From Micromonospora pisi (GTDB taxonomy: Bacteria; Actinomycetota; Actinomycetes; Mycobacteriales; Micromonosporaceae): a stretch of DNA of 64,000 nt. This document shows positions 52,711 through 61,573 of the stretch, one piece after another (the stretch's first letter is position 1; each line of letters starts with the position of its first letter). Made by a program: the position numbers and the translations under genes. The stretch spans positions 310,001 to 374,000 of the forward strand of contig NZ_RBKT01000001.1 in NCBI RefSeq assembly GCF_003633685.1, written 5' to 3'. The notes under the pieces were generated by a model. It saw only the letters and a list, made by a program, of their open reading frames with translations, did no database searches and was not told the origin of the DNA.

Positions 52711-53940
52711 TCAGATCACACCGGCGGCGCGCAGGTCGGCGACCTGCCGCTCGTCGTAGCCGAGCTCGGCGAGAACCTGGGTGGTGTGCTCGCCGAGCAG
52801 GGGCGAGCGCTCGATCTCGACGGTCGAGTCGGAGAGCTTGATCGGGTTGCCGACGGTCTTGTAGGCACCCCGTTCGGGGTGCGCGACCTCGACCACGGAG
52901 CCCAGCTCGGCCAGGGTCTCGTCCTCGATCAGTTCCTTGGTGGAGAGGATCGGACCGCAGGGGATGTTGTGGGCGTTGAGCTTCTCCATGACCTCCCACT
53001 TGGTGTGCTTCTCGGTCCACTCCTCGATCAGGGCAAATGCCTTGTCGAGTTTGGCGAGGCGCACCGCCGGGGTGTTCCAGGCCGGGTCGTCGGCGAGCTC
53101 GGGCTTGCCGATCAGCTCGGTGATCGGCTTCCAGCCCACCGGCTGGATGATCACATAGATGTAGTCGTTCGGCCCGCCCGGTGCGCAGCGCACCGCCCAG
53201 CCGGGCTGTCCGCCGCCGGAGGCGTTGCCGGAGCGGGGCACCTCGTCGCCGAAGTGCTCGTTGGGGTACTCCCCCAGCGGTCCGTGCACCAGTCGCTGCT
53301 GGTCGCGGAGCTTGACCCGGCAGAGGTTGAGCACCGCGTCCTGCATGGCCACCTGGACCCGCTGGCCACGGCCGCTGTTGGTGCGCTGGTAGAGCGCGGC
53401 CAGGATGCCGGCGACGAGGTGGATGCCGGTGCCGGAGTCGCCGATCTGCGCACCGGTGGCGGTCGGCGGTCCGCCCTCGAAACCGGTGGTGCTCATCGAG
53501 CCGGCCATCGCCTGGGCGATCACCTCGTACGCCTTGAAGTTGGCGTACCGCCCGGGGCCGAAGCCCTTGATGGAGGCGTACACCAGGCGGGGGTTGATTT
53601 CCTGGAGCCGTTCCCACGGGAAGCCGAAGCGCTCCACCACGCCCGGCCCGAAGTTCTCCACCAGGATGTCCACGCCGGCGACCAGGGAGGTGAAGATCTC
53701 CTTGCCCTGCTCGCTCTTCATGTTCAGGGTGATGCTCCGCTTGTTGGAGTTGAGCATCGTGAAGTAGAGACTGTCCACGTCGGGCAGGTCCCGCAGCTGG
53801 CCCCGGGTGATGTCACCGGAACCGGGCGCCTCCAGCTTGATGACATCGGCGCCGAGCCAGGCCAGGATCTGTGTGGACGAGGGACCCGACTGCACGTGCG
53901 TCATGTCGAGGACGCGGATGCCCTCCAGTGCCTTACCCAT
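52711..53940 (-). CDS. frc: Formyl-CoA:oxalate CoA-transferase (class III CoA-transferase)
   Basis: ATG 53940 has AGGAGG seven bases upstream. The 409-residue protein matches Oxalobacter Frc closely: [20 protein letters not shown], the [20 protein letters not shown] block, [20 protein letters not shown] with the catalytic Asp, and the mobile glycine loop GGGQPGW, which is specific to formyl-CoA transferases. It exchanges CoA between formyl-CoA (or succinyl-/acetyl-CoA in related enzymes) and oxalate to give oxalyl-CoA. It leads the minus-strand run frc, acyl-CoA synthetase. The 68-bp operator/promoter repeat lies about 120 bases upstream. Confidence 0.92.
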   Translation of the reverse strand: MGKALEGIRVLDMTHVQSGPSSTQILAWLGADVIKLEAPGSGDITRGQLRDLPDVDSLYFTMLNSNKRSITLNMKSEQGKEIFTSLVAGVDILVENFGPGVVERFGFPWERLQEINPRLVYASIKGFGPGRYANFKAYEVIAQAMAGSMSTTGFEGGPPTATGAQIGDSGTGIHLVAGILAALYQRTNSGRGQRVQVAMQDAVLNLCRVKLRDQQRLVHGPLGEYPNEHFGDEVPRSGNASGGGQPGWAVRCAPGGPNDYIYVIIQPVGWKPITELIGKPELADDPAWNTPAVRLAKLDKAFALIEEWTEKHTKWEVMEKLNAHNIPCGPILSTKELIEDETLAELGSVVEVAHPERGAYKTVGNPIKLSDSTVEIERSPLLGEHTTQVLAELGYDERQVADLRAAGVI

Positions 53941-54267
53941 GAGCCAACCTCCTGTACGTGACACGCCACGTGTTGCTGATCAGGGGATTCAGACCCGAGG
54001 TGCGCTCCTCGCGGGCAGGGCCTGACCGTCGAGTCATCAGCACCCTCCGCATCCTCGGGGATTGCATACCGTATGGGGTAGGCAATATCGTGGCCCATGT
54101 AACAGCGGGGTGTCTAGGGGGTAGCAAAACGAATTCCTGCGAACCCCCCGCGGGCCGGCCTCACCTGCGCAACGCCGGGAACCCACGCCCGCTTCGCCAG
54201 TCGGCGCCCACCCGTCCCGAGTCCGGGCGCGACTTACCACGAAGGTCGAAAGAGAGGAAGGCCCTCA
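53941..54267. other. Divergent regulatory region between frc and sucC
   Basis: The 327 bases contain no gene. The 68-bp repeat (54059-54126) sits in the middle and is placed to serve both divergent units, frc to the left and sucC to the right. Confidence 0.5.
54059..54126. repeat. 68-bp intergenic repeat with operator and promoter, copy 2
   Basis: This is the second copy of the block at 46184-46251, with 67 of 68 bases identical. TTGCAT (54062-54067), 18 bases and TATCGT (54086-54091) form a rightward promoter towards sucC; the palindrome CATACCGTATG (54065-54075) overlaps the -35. It also lies upstream of frc on the opposite strand. Confidence 0.78.
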
Positions 54268-55446
54268 GTGGATCTGTTGGAGCACCAGGCACAGGATCTC
54301 TTCGCCAAACACGGCGTGCCTGTGGGTAGGTACCGCGTCGCCAGCACCGCTGAACAGGCCCGGGAGGCCGCCACCGAGATCGGCGGTCGGGTCGTGGTCA
54401 AGGCCCAGGTGAAGACCGGCGGCCGGGGCAAGGCCGGCGGCGTCAAACTCGCCGACGACCCGGACTCGGCGTACGACCGGGCGAGCGCGATCCTCGGCAT
54501 GGACATCAAGGGCCACACCGTCGGCCGGGTCCTGGTCACCGAGGCCAGCGACATCGCCGACGAGTACTACGTCTCGCTCCTGCTCGACCGCTCCAACCGC
54601 TCCTTCCTCGCCATGGTCTCCCGCCAGGGCGGGATGGACATCGAGCAGGTGGCGGCCGAGAACCCGGGTGCGCTGATCCGACTGCCGGTCGACCCGGCCG
54701 AGGGGCTGACCCCCGCCACCGCCGCCCGCCTCTGCGTCGAGGCGCAACTCCCGCCCGAGGTCCACGACGGCGTGAGCGACGTACTGGTCCGGCTCTGGAC
54801 CGTCTTCCGTGAGGAGGACGCGACCCTGGTGGAGATCAACCCGTTGGCGAAGCTTGCCGACGGGTCGATCCGCGCCCTCGACGGCAAGGTCACCGTCGAC
54901 GACAACGCCCGGTTCCGCCAGAGCGGACACGCCGAGTTCGTCGACACCGCCGCCGCCGACCCGCTCGAGGCGTTGGCGGCCGCGAAGCACCTCAACTACG
55001 TCAAGCTCGACGGCGAGGTCGGTGTCATCGGCAACGGTGCCGGCCTGGTGATGAGCACCCTCGACGTGGTCGCGTACGCCGGCGAGGAGTTCGGCGGGGT
55101 GAAACCGGCCAACTTTCTCGACATCGGCGGTGGCGCCTCGGCCGAGGTGATGGCGAACGGTTTGGAGATCATCCTCGGCGATCCCGCGGTGCGCAGCGTG
55201 TTCGTCAACGTCTTCGGCGGCATCACCGCCTGCGACGCGGTCGCCGACGGCATCGTCCAGGCGATCGAACTGCTCACCGCCGACGGCGCCGAGATCACCA
55301 AACCGCTGGTGGTCCGACTGGACGGCAACAACGCCGAAGAGGGCCGACGCATCCTCAGCGCCGCCGCGCTGGACTGCGTACGGACCGTGGACACGATGGA
55401 CGGCGCGGCCCGCCTCGCCGCCGAACTCGCCGCGAAGGGGGCATGA
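54268..55446 (+). CDS. sucC: Succinyl-CoA synthetase (ADP-forming) beta subunit
   Basis: GTG 54268 follows GAGGAAGG. The 392-residue protein is the ATP-grasp beta subunit: [18 protein letters not shown]-type N-terminus, [20 protein letters not shown] (nucleotide site), VEINPLAKL and the [18 protein letters not shown] loop, then [18 protein letters not shown]. It couples succinyl-CoA to ATP. Many actinomycetes have a housekeeping copy, so this operator-linked pair may be a specialised second copy. Recharging succinyl-CoA as CoA donor for oxalate, or binding another dicarboxylate such as malate, are the candidate reasons. sucD overlaps by four bases. Confidence 0.9.
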   Translation: MDLLEHQAQDLFAKHGVPVGRYRVASTAEQAREAATEIGGRVVVKAQVKTGGRGKAGGVKLADDPDSAYDRASAILGMDIKGHTVGRVLVTEASDIADEYYVSLLLDRSNRSFLAMVSRQGGMDIEQVAAENPGALIRLPVDPAEGLTPATAARLCVEAQLPPEVHDGVSDVLVRLWTVFREEDATLVEINPLAKLADGSIRALDGKVTVDDNARFRQSGHAEFVDTAAADPLEALAAAKHLNYVKLDGEVGVIGNGAGLVMSTLDVVAYAGEEFGGVKPANFLDIGGGASAEVMANGLEIILGDPAVRSVFVNVFGGITACDAVADGIVQAIELLTADGAEITKPLVVRLDGNNAEEGRRILSAAALDCVRTVDTMDGAARLAAELAAKGA

Positions 55447-56339
55447 CCGAGATGGCAATCTTCCTGACCGACTCCAGCAGGGTGCTCGTCCAGGGCATCA
55501 CCGGTTCCGAGGGCACCAAACACACCCGGCGGATGGTCGCCGCGGGCACGAACATCGTCGCCGGTGTCACCCCGGGCAAGGGCGGCCAGCAGGTCGACGG
55601 CATCCCGGTCTTCAATACCACCGCCGAGGCCGTCGCCGCGACCGGTGCCGACACCTCGGTGGTCTTCGTACCGCCACGGTTCGCCAAGGCGGCGGTGATC
55701 GAGGCGATCGACGCGCGACTGAGCCTGGTGGTCGTACTCACCGAGGGCATCCCGGTGCACGACACCGCCGCGTTCTGGGCGTACGCCTGCGCGACCGGCA
55801 ACCGGACCCGGATCATCGGACCGAACTGCCCCGGACTGATCAGCCCCGGGCAGTCCAACGCCGGGATCATCCCGCCCGACATCACCGGCCCCGGCCGGAT
55901 CGGCCTGGTGAGCAAGAGCGGGACCCTGACCTACCAGCTCATGCACGAGCTGCGCGACTTCGGCTTCTCCACCTGCGTCGGCATCGGTGGTGACCCGATC
56001 GTCGGGACCACCCACATCGACTGCCTGCAGGCGTTCCAGGACGACCCGGAGACCGACGCGATCGTCATGATCGGCGAGATCGGCGGGGACGCGGAGGAGC
56101 GGGCCGCAGAGTACATCGCCGCCAACATCACCAAGCCGGTGGTCGGCTACGTCGCGGGCTTCACCGCCCCCGAGGGCAAGACCATGGGACACGCCGGTGC
56201 GATCGTCTCCGGCTCGTCCGGCACCGCCGCCGCCAAGCAGGCGGCGTTGGAGGCGGTCGGCGTACGGGTGGGCAGGACACCGTCCGAGACCGCCCGACTG
56301 ATGCGCGAGACACTGCTGTCGCGGATGGCCACCCGGTAG
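55443..56339 (+). CDS. sucD: Succinyl-CoA synthetase (ADP-forming) alpha subunit
   Basis: The 298-residue alpha subunit starts in the ATGA overlap with sucC (a second ATG follows three codons later). It has the CoA-binding Rossmann domain ([22 protein letters not shown]), the central TEGIPVHD motif and the ligase domain with the active-site histidine in [19 protein letters not shown], phosphorylated during the reaction. [17 protein letters not shown] is also typical. With SucC it forms the heteromeric enzyme. A 14-bp terminator follows. Confidence 0.92.
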   Translation: MTEMAIFLTDSSRVLVQGITGSEGTKHTRRMVAAGTNIVAGVTPGKGGQQVDGIPVFNTTAEAVAATGADTSVVFVPPRFAKAAVIEAIDARLSLVVVLTEGIPVHDTAAFWAYACATGNRTRIIGPNCPGLISPGQSNAGIIPPDITGPGRIGLVSKSGTLTYQLMHELRDFGFSTCVGIGGDPIVGTTHIDCLQAFQDDPETDAIVMIGEIGGDAEERAAEYIAANITKPVVGYVAGFTAPEGKTMGHAGAIVSGSSGTAAAKQAALEAVGVRVGRTPSETARLMRETLLSRMATR

Positions 56340-56352
56340 CCGGGCACGAAAA

Positions 56353-56390
56353 TTCCGGCCTCCCCCGCCGCCAGGAGGGGGAGGCCGGAA
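56353..56390. terminator. Bidirectional terminator between sucD and fdhD
   Basis: TTCCGGCCTCCCCC (56353-56366) pairs perfectly with 56377-56390: a 14-bp stem with a 10-nt loop, preceded by GAAAA on the left, which is a T-run for the opposite strand. It serves both convergent genes. Confidence 0.85.
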
Positions 56391-56409
56391 GGCTGTCGTG
56401 GTACCGGAT

Positions 56410-57267
56410 TCAGGAGCGTGCGGGGGCCGCCGGCGCCCGATCCGCGAGCCCCAGCCGGTGCGCCCCGGTGTAGACGTTCATCGACGCGCCACGCAGGAAA
56501 CCGACGAGGGTGAGTCCGTTGTCCTCGGCCAGGTCGACGGCGAGCGAGGAGGGCGCGGAGACCGCGGCGAGCGCCGGTACGCCGGCCATCACCGCCTTCT
56601 GCACCAGCTCGAACGAGGCCCGGCCGCTGACCAGCAGCACGGTACCGCGCAGCGGCACCCGACCGGAGCGCAACGCCCAGCCCACCACCTTGTCGACGGC
56701 GTTGTGCCGGCCGACGTCCTCGCGCAGGCAGAGCAGCTCGCCGGCCGCGCTGAACAGCCCGGCCGCGTGCAGGCCGCCGGTACGGTCGAAGACCCGCTGG
56801 GCGGCACGGAGCCGGTCGGGCAGTTCCGCGATCAGGTCCGGCTCGACGCGGAGCGGGTCCTGCGCGACCGACCAGGCCGCGGTGGTGCGTACCGCGTCCA
56901 GGCTGGCCTTGCCGCAGAGGCCGCAGGACGAGGTGGTGTAGAAGTTGCGCTCCAGCGACGGGTCGGGCGCCGGCACCCCGGCGGCGAGCACCACGTCGAC
57001 CACGTTGTAGGTGTTGACGCCGTCGTCGGTCGCCCCGGCGCAGTAACGGATGCCGGCGACGTGCTCGCCGCGCTGCACCACGCCCTCGCTCACCAGGAAA
57101 CCCGCCGCCAGGTCGAAGTCGTCGCCCGGCGTACGCATGGTGATGGTGAGCGCGCGCCCGTTGACCCGGATCTCCAACGGTTCCTCGGCCACCAGGGTGT
57201 CCACCGGTTCGGTGACCGTCCCGTCGACCACCCGTACCACCCGACGCCGACTTGTCACGCGTCCCAT
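56410..57267 (-). CDS. fdhD: Formate dehydrogenase accessory sulfurtransferase
   Basis: The 285-residue protein has the FdhD signature: [28 protein letters not shown], the redox/sulphur-transfer motif SSCGLCG with both cysteines (about 113-118) and [12 protein letters not shown], then [14 protein letters not shown]. FdhD passes sulphur to the molybdenum cofactor of Mo/W formate dehydrogenases. No such enzyme is in the window: the local formate dehydrogenase is metal-free. A molybdenum enzyme elsewhere in the genome is implied. It is followed, transcriptionally upstream, by the OxlT-like gene on the same strand. Confidence 0.93.
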   Translation of the reverse strand: MGRVTSRRRVVRVVDGTVTEPVDTLVAEEPLEIRVNGRALTITMRTPGDDFDLAAGFLVSEGVVQRGEHVAGIRYCAGATDDGVNTYNVVDVVLAAGVPAPDPSLERNFYTTSSCGLCGKASLDAVRTTAAWSVAQDPLRVEPDLIAELPDRLRAAQRVFDRTGGLHAAGLFSAAGELLCLREDVGRHNAVDKVVGWALRSGRVPLRGTVLLVSGRASFELVQKAVMAGVPALAAVSAPSSLAVDLAEDNGLTLVGFLRGASMNVYTGAHRLGLADRAPAAPARS

Positions 57268-57343
57268 CCGCCACCACCCATCAGTAGATCCGGTTCCGGT
57301 CCGTGTCCCGGACCGGGCCGGCGCGCGCCGGTGACCGGGACGG

Positions 57344-58714
57344 TCACAGCTCGTCGGGACGCAGCCGGGGCAGGACCGACAGGGTCGGCCGGCCCGGTTG
57401 GCGCATCCCGCTCGTCAACAGTGCACCGAACAGGCCGAGACAGCCAGCCGCGACGAAGGCCGCGATCGCACCGGGCGCACCGGTCACCAGCCCGGCCAGG
57501 CCGATGCCGGCCAGTCCGCCGACCACCTTGCCGGTGTAGACGATGCCGTAGTTGAACAGGGTCGCCTCGCCCCCGAACCAGTCCCGCACCAGGCTGACCA
57601 ACAGAGAGTATCCGGCTCCGGTGCCCGCGCCCGCGAGTCCGGCGAACGCCACCACCGCCAGCACCTGCTCCGCCTCGACGGCGGCGAGCAGGCCGAACTG
57701 GGCGACCCCGCCGACCGCCAGGGCGAGTCCGAGGGTGCGGCGCCGACCGAGCCGGTCGGAGAGCGAGCTGGTGACCGCCCGGCCGATGCCGGTGGCGACG
57801 GCGAGTACGCCGATCGAGGCCACGATGAGCAACGGCTGCTCGACCCGGTGATGGGCGAACCCGACCAGGTACGCGATGTCGAACAGGGCCATCGCGGCGG
57901 TCAGCACGACGAGGAAGAACATCAGCGGCAGCATGCCGCTGCGTACCGCCGCCCGGGGCGAGTAGGGGCGCAGGGCCGGCATGTTGTTCGGGATGCTGCG
58001 GTTGAGCCGACGGTCGACGGCCCAGCGTTGCGGGTCGATCTGCGCCGGCCACCAGTGCCGGGGCGGTTTGCGCAGCACCAGGCCGCTGACCGCGATCACG
58101 ACGAAGACCGCGACCGCGGTGCTGTCGAGCACCACCGGGAGGTTCTCGATCCCCAGCACGTACGCGGCGATCACGACGAACGGGACGGCGCCGTAGCCGA
58201 AGGCCCCGCTGACCACGCCCACCATCGTGGCGGTGCGCTCGGGGTACCACTCGGTCACGGTGGCGATGCAGGTCATGTAGACCAGTCCGGCGCCGATGCC
58301 ACCCAGCACCGAGTAGCCGACCAGCACCGTGGCCAGGTCCCGGCTGTGGCCGAGGGTGATCAGCGCGACCAGGCTCAGCGACGCGGCGGCGAGCATCGGT
58401 ACGACGAGCCGAACCCGGACCCGGCGGTAGAGCCAGACCGCCGGTAGGGCGGTGCCCGCCTGGCAGACGATCCAGACGGCGAGCACGCTGAACGCCTCCC
58501 AGAGGGTCCAGCCGTTGGCCCGGGTGAGCGCCGGGATCGCGGCGCCGAAGCCGTACTGGAACAGGCTGATCGCCAGCATCGAGGCCCAGCAGAGCCGGAG
58601 CATCCAGATCCGGGATCGTCCCGTGAGGTCGAAGTCGGTCTCCCCGACGCGGTACCGACGCCCGTAGACGTCACGTACCTCACGCACGGGTAGGGCATTG
58701 CTGGAGTCCGGCAT
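57344..58714 (-). CDS. MFS transporter of the oxalate:formate antiporter (OFA/OxlT) type
   Basis: ATG 58714 follows GGAGG by seven bases. The 456-residue protein has 12 membrane helices and OFA-family features: [18 protein letters not shown] in helix 1, the [24 protein letters not shown] loop (W-[FY]-P-[DE]-R) and a second-half [14 protein letters not shown] loop. OxlT exchanges oxalate for formate. In this island, next to fdhD and opposite moeA, oxalate or formate transport is the natural reading. Other OFA members carry different monocarboxylates, so the exact substrate is not certain. An island-type operator lies 60 bases upstream. Confidence 0.85.
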   Translation of the reverse strand: MPDSSNALPVREVRDVYGRRYRVGETDFDLTGRSRIWMLRLCWASMLAISLFQYGFGAAIPALTRANGWTLWEAFSVLAVWIVCQAGTALPAVWLYRRVRVRLVVPMLAAASLSLVALITLGHSRDLATVLVGYSVLGGIGAGLVYMTCIATVTEWYPERTATMVGVVSGAFGYGAVPFVVIAAYVLGIENLPVVLDSTAVAVFVVIAVSGLVLRKPPRHWWPAQIDPQRWAVDRRLNRSIPNNMPALRPYSPRAAVRSGMLPLMFFLVVLTAAMALFDIAYLVGFAHHRVEQPLLIVASIGVLAVATGIGRAVTSSLSDRLGRRRTLGLALAVGGVAQFGLLAAVEAEQVLAVVAFAGLAGAGTGAGYSLLVSLVRDWFGGEATLFNYGIVYTGKVVGGLAGIGLAGLVTGAPGAIAAFVAAGCLGLFGALLTSGMRQPGRPTLSVLPRLRPDEL

Positions 58715-58772
58715 CCTGGCACCTCCACCTGTCACCGTGCGGCGGACGTGGTGATCAACCCGCCGGCGGCCA

Positions 58773-58790
58773 TTGTATACAGTATGTTAC
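58773..58790. promoter_or_regulatory. Island-type operator between the OxlT-like gene and moeA
   Basis: TTGTATACAGTATGTT (58773-58788) matches the motif with A in place of the first C, and its ATACTGTAT core on the minus strand includes the -10-like TACTGT seen at other sites. It lies between two divergent units and could control both. Confidence 0.6.
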
Positions 58791-58906
58791 GTGCACTAGT
58801 GTCTACCAGGGATGCGCGGCTGTCCAGGATCAATCGATACCCGCCCCTCGGGTCGGGCACGATGGAGGTGCCGGCGCCACCGACCGGAAGACGACGAGGA
58901 GCGCTG

Positions 58907-58975
58907 ATGAGCCAGTTGCGGGATGGAACCCACCGAACCTCGGACGGTGGGCCGGCACAGGGCGGTCGGCCGTGA
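58907..58975 (+). CDS. 22-codon upstream ORF overlapping the moeA start
   Basis: ATG 58907 has a strong GAGGAG five to six bases upstream, better than that of moeA. The frame codes for MSQLRDGTHRTSDGGPAQGG plus RP and stops at 58973-58975, overlapping the moeA GTG (58972) by four bases. It looks like a leader peptide that brings ribosomes to moeA by translational coupling. No known motif is present, so it may also be chance. Confidence 0.45.
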   Translation: MSQLRDGTHRTSDGGPAQGGRP

Positions 58976-60276
58976 ACGCGACCAGTTGGCCCGAGGCGCG
59001 GCGGGTCGCCCGCTCCGCCGGCCACCCCCTGGACCCGACCGACGTCACCCTGCCCGAGGCGCTCGGCGCCACCCTGGCCGTACCGCTGGTGGCGCTCTCT
59101 CCCCTGCCCGCGTACGACGCCGCCGCGATGGACGGGTACGCGGTCTCGGGCCCCGGACCGTGGCGGGTGACCGGTCGGGTGCTCGCCGGCGACGCCCGCC
59201 CGGTCGAACCACTGCTCCCCGGTACGGCGGTGGAGATCGCCACCGGCGCCCTGGTGCCCGCCGGGGTCGACGCGGTGCTGCCGTACGAGCGTGCCCGGTC
59301 CCGGTCCGACCGGGTGCACGGCGAGATCGAGACCGGTCGGCACATCCGGCGACGCGGCGACGACTGCCCGCTCGGCGAGGAGGTCCTGCCCGCCGGCACC
59401 CTCGTCACGCCCACGCTGCTCGGCCTCGCCGCGAGCCTCGGGCACGACCGGCTGACCGTACACCGGCGCCCCCGGGTGGGAGTGGTGGTCACCGGGGCGG
59501 AACTCCTCTCCCACGGCCTGCCCACACCGGGACGGGTCCGGGACGCGATCAGTCCGATGCTGCCCGGCCTGGTCGACTCCGCCGGCGGCGTCATCACCTG
59601 GACCACCCGGGTGACCGACGACAAGACCGCCCTGGTCGAGGCGATGTCCCGACCGGACGCCGAGATCGTCGTGGTCTGCGGCGCGACCTCGGTGGGCGCC
59701 GCCGACCACCTGCGCGGCGCGCTGGAGGCGTTGGCCGCACAGGTACGGGTGCACGGGGTGGCGTGCCGGCCCGGGCACCCGCAACTGCTCGCCACGCTGC
59801 CCGACGGCCGCTGTGTCGTCGGGCTGCCCGGCAACCCGTACGCCGCGCTGGTCGCCGCGCTCACCCTGCTCACGCCACTACTCGGTCGGCTCGCCGGGCG
59901 GGCGCAGCGGCGAGCGGTGACGGCCCGGCTGGTCGGCCCGGTCAAGGTACTCGACCGGGACACCCGGCTGGTGCCGGTGGCCCGCGAGGGTTCGGTCGTG
60001 GTGCCGGTCGGTCACGACCGCCCCGGCCTGCTCTGGGGGGCCGCCGAGGCGAACGCGCTCGCGGTCGTACCGCCGGGGTGGCAGGGTGCCGAGGTCGAAC
60101 TCCTCGCACTTCCCGACGCGGACGCCGCCGCGGCGGTGGCGGTACGACCGCCCGAACCCGAGTCCGGGCCGACCCCGCCCGAGGTCGCCCCTACCGGCGC
60201 CGACGGGCCGCCCGGTGGCGTGCTGCGCCTGCCGGCGCGGACGCCGCTCGCCGTGGCGACCACCAGCGAGAACTGA
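58972..60276 (+). CDS. moeA: Molybdopterin molybdotransferase
   Basis: The 434-residue MoeA starts at GTG 58972, coupled to the short upstream frame. Diagnostic motifs are LPAYDAAAMDGYAV (about 45-58), VEIATGALVPAGVDAVLPYE, RRRGDDCPLGEEVLPAG and GLPGNPYAALVAAL with the C-terminal domain IV. It inserts molybdate into adenylylated molybdopterin, the last common step of Mo cofactor synthesis. Residues beyond about 395 are a Pro-rich extension. Together with fdhD it points to a molybdenum formate dehydrogenase. It is convergent with the pyruvate-kinase-like gene. Confidence 0.93.
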   Translation: MNATSWPEARRVARSAGHPLDPTDVTLPEALGATLAVPLVALSPLPAYDAAAMDGYAVSGPGPWRVTGRVLAGDARPVEPLLPGTAVEIATGALVPAGVDAVLPYERARSRSDRVHGEIETGRHIRRRGDDCPLGEEVLPAGTLVTPTLLGLAASLGHDRLTVHRRPRVGVVVTGAELLSHGLPTPGRVRDAISPMLPGLVDSAGGVITWTTRVTDDKTALVEAMSRPDAEIVVVCGATSVGAADHLRGALEALAAQVRVHGVACRPGHPQLLATLPDGRCVVGLPGNPYAALVAALTLLTPLLGRLAGRAQRRAVTARLVGPVKVLDRDTRLVPVAREGSVVVPVGHDRPGLLWGAAEANALAVVPPGWQGAEVELLALPDADAAAAVAVRPPEPESGPTPPEVAPTGADGPPGGVLRLPARTPLAVATTSEN

Positions 60277-60326
60277 GGGTCGCCACGGGCGCACGGCAAC
60301 CGCCGCCGCCGCGTCGGCAACGGCCG

Positions 60327-61562
60327 TCAGGGCACGGGTTCGGGGCTGGGAGCCGCCTGCCGGGCAAGTCGGACCGCCGCGTGAACCGGCGGCCGGGCCA
60401 TCACCCGGTCGCCGAGCCGCAGCAGGCGCATCGTGTTCGTCGAGCCGGGCAGGCCGGGCGGACTACCGGCCACGATCAGAACCAGGTCACCGATCTGGAA
60501 GCGGTCCAGCGAGAGCAGCACGTCCTGCACCTGCTGCACCATCTCGTCGGTGTGCACGACAACCGGCATGGTGAACGTCTCCACCCCCCAGGTCAACGAG
60601 AGCTGGGCGGGTACGGCCCGGTCCGGGGTGAACGCGAGCAGCGGCACCGTGGGCTGGTGCCGGGCCAGCTGTCGCGCGGTCGCCCCCGACCGGGTGAAAC
60701 AGCAGATCGCCCCGACCGTCAGCGACTGGGCCACCTCGGCGGCGGCCGCCGTGATGGCGTCCACGTTGCCGGCCGACCCGGTCGGTGGCCCACCGTCACC
60801 GGCGACGCCGTTCTCCTCGGCTGTCGCGATGATCCGGGCCATCATCCGCACCGCCGGCACCGGGAACGCCCCGACGCTGGTCTCGGCGGCGAGCAGCAGC
60901 GCGTCGGCCCCGTCGAGCACCGCGTTCGCCACGTCGGATGCCTCGGCGCGGGTGGGCCGGGACTGCTCGACCATCGAGTCGAGTAGCTGCGCGGCCACGA
61001 CCACCGGCTTCGCCAGCTCCCGACAGCGTCGGATGGCCCGCTTCTGGACCAGGGGTATCTCGTCCAACGGCAGCTCGACCCCGAGTTCGTCGCGGGCCAC
61101 CACGACCCCGTCGAAGGCGGCGACGATGGCGTCGAGGTGCCGTACCGCGGCCGGGGTCTCCAGCTTCGCCAGCACCGGCCGCCAGACACTCAGCTCTTCC
61201 ATCACCTGATGGGCGACCTCGACGTCCTCCGGCGAGGTGACGAACGGCAGCGCCAGCAGGTCGACCCCGAGACCGAGAGCGAACCGCAGGTCGGCGGCGC
61301 GTTGCTCGGCCAGGGCGGCGCCGGTCGCGCGCTGTCCGAACCGGATCCGGGGACCACGCAGGTCGGCGAGGACGCCGACGGTGCGACCGGCGCGCGCGGC
61401 GACCTCGCGTACCAGGTGGTAGGTCGCGGCGTGCTCGACCGGGGTGCCGTGGCCCAGATCGAGCCGGGCCACGTCCATCCCGGCCTCGACCAGCTCCCGC
61501 AACCGGTCCGCCCCGGCGGTCGCGGGCCCGAGGGTGCAGACGATCTTCGCGCGGCGGGCCAT
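60327..61562 (-). CDS. pyk: Pyruvate kinase-like protein lacking the B domain
   Basis: The 411-residue protein has the pyruvate kinase A and C domains: AKIVCTLGPAT at the start, VLAKLET with the catalytic Lys133, SRPTRAEASDVANAVLDGAD and an allosteric-type C-terminus. After GPRIRFG (about 71-76) the sequence passes within some 12 residues to the barrel strand LRFALGLGVDLLALPF, so the roughly 100-residue lid (B) domain is missing. Other key positions differ: DVARLDLGHG for the usual NxxRxNFSHG, and ARDELGVE for ARGDLGVE. Catalysis of phosphoenolpyruvate to pyruvate is thus uncertain. It lies 11 bases after glxR in one operon, where a normal Pyk would finish glycerate assimilation. Confidence 0.8.
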   Translation of the reverse strand: MARRAKIVCTLGPATAGADRLRELVEAGMDVARLDLGHGTPVEHAATYHLVREVAARAGRTVGVLADLRGPRIRFGQRATGAALAEQRAADLRFALGLGVDLLALPFVTSPEDVEVAHQVMEELSVWRPVLAKLETPAAVRHLDAIVAAFDGVVVARDELGVELPLDEIPLVQKRAIRRCRELAKPVVVAAQLLDSMVEQSRPTRAEASDVANAVLDGADALLLAAETSVGAFPVPAVRMMARIIATAEENGVAGDGGPPTGSAGNVDAITAAAAEVAQSLTVGAICCFTRSGATARQLARHQPTVPLLAFTPDRAVPAQLSLTWGVETFTMPVVVHTDEMVQQVQDVLLSLDRFQIGDLVLIVAGSPPGLPGSTNTMRLLRLGDRVMARPPVHAAVRLARQAAPSPEPVP

Positions 61563-61573
61563 CGGAGGCGGCC

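Noticed and set aside
53933-54127. Minus-strand peptide frame shared by both 68-bp repeats (begins [16 protein letters not shown])
   Set aside because: The shared residues follow from the nucleotide repeat, which contains promoter and operator signals; flanking sequence differs and no ribosome-binding site is evident.
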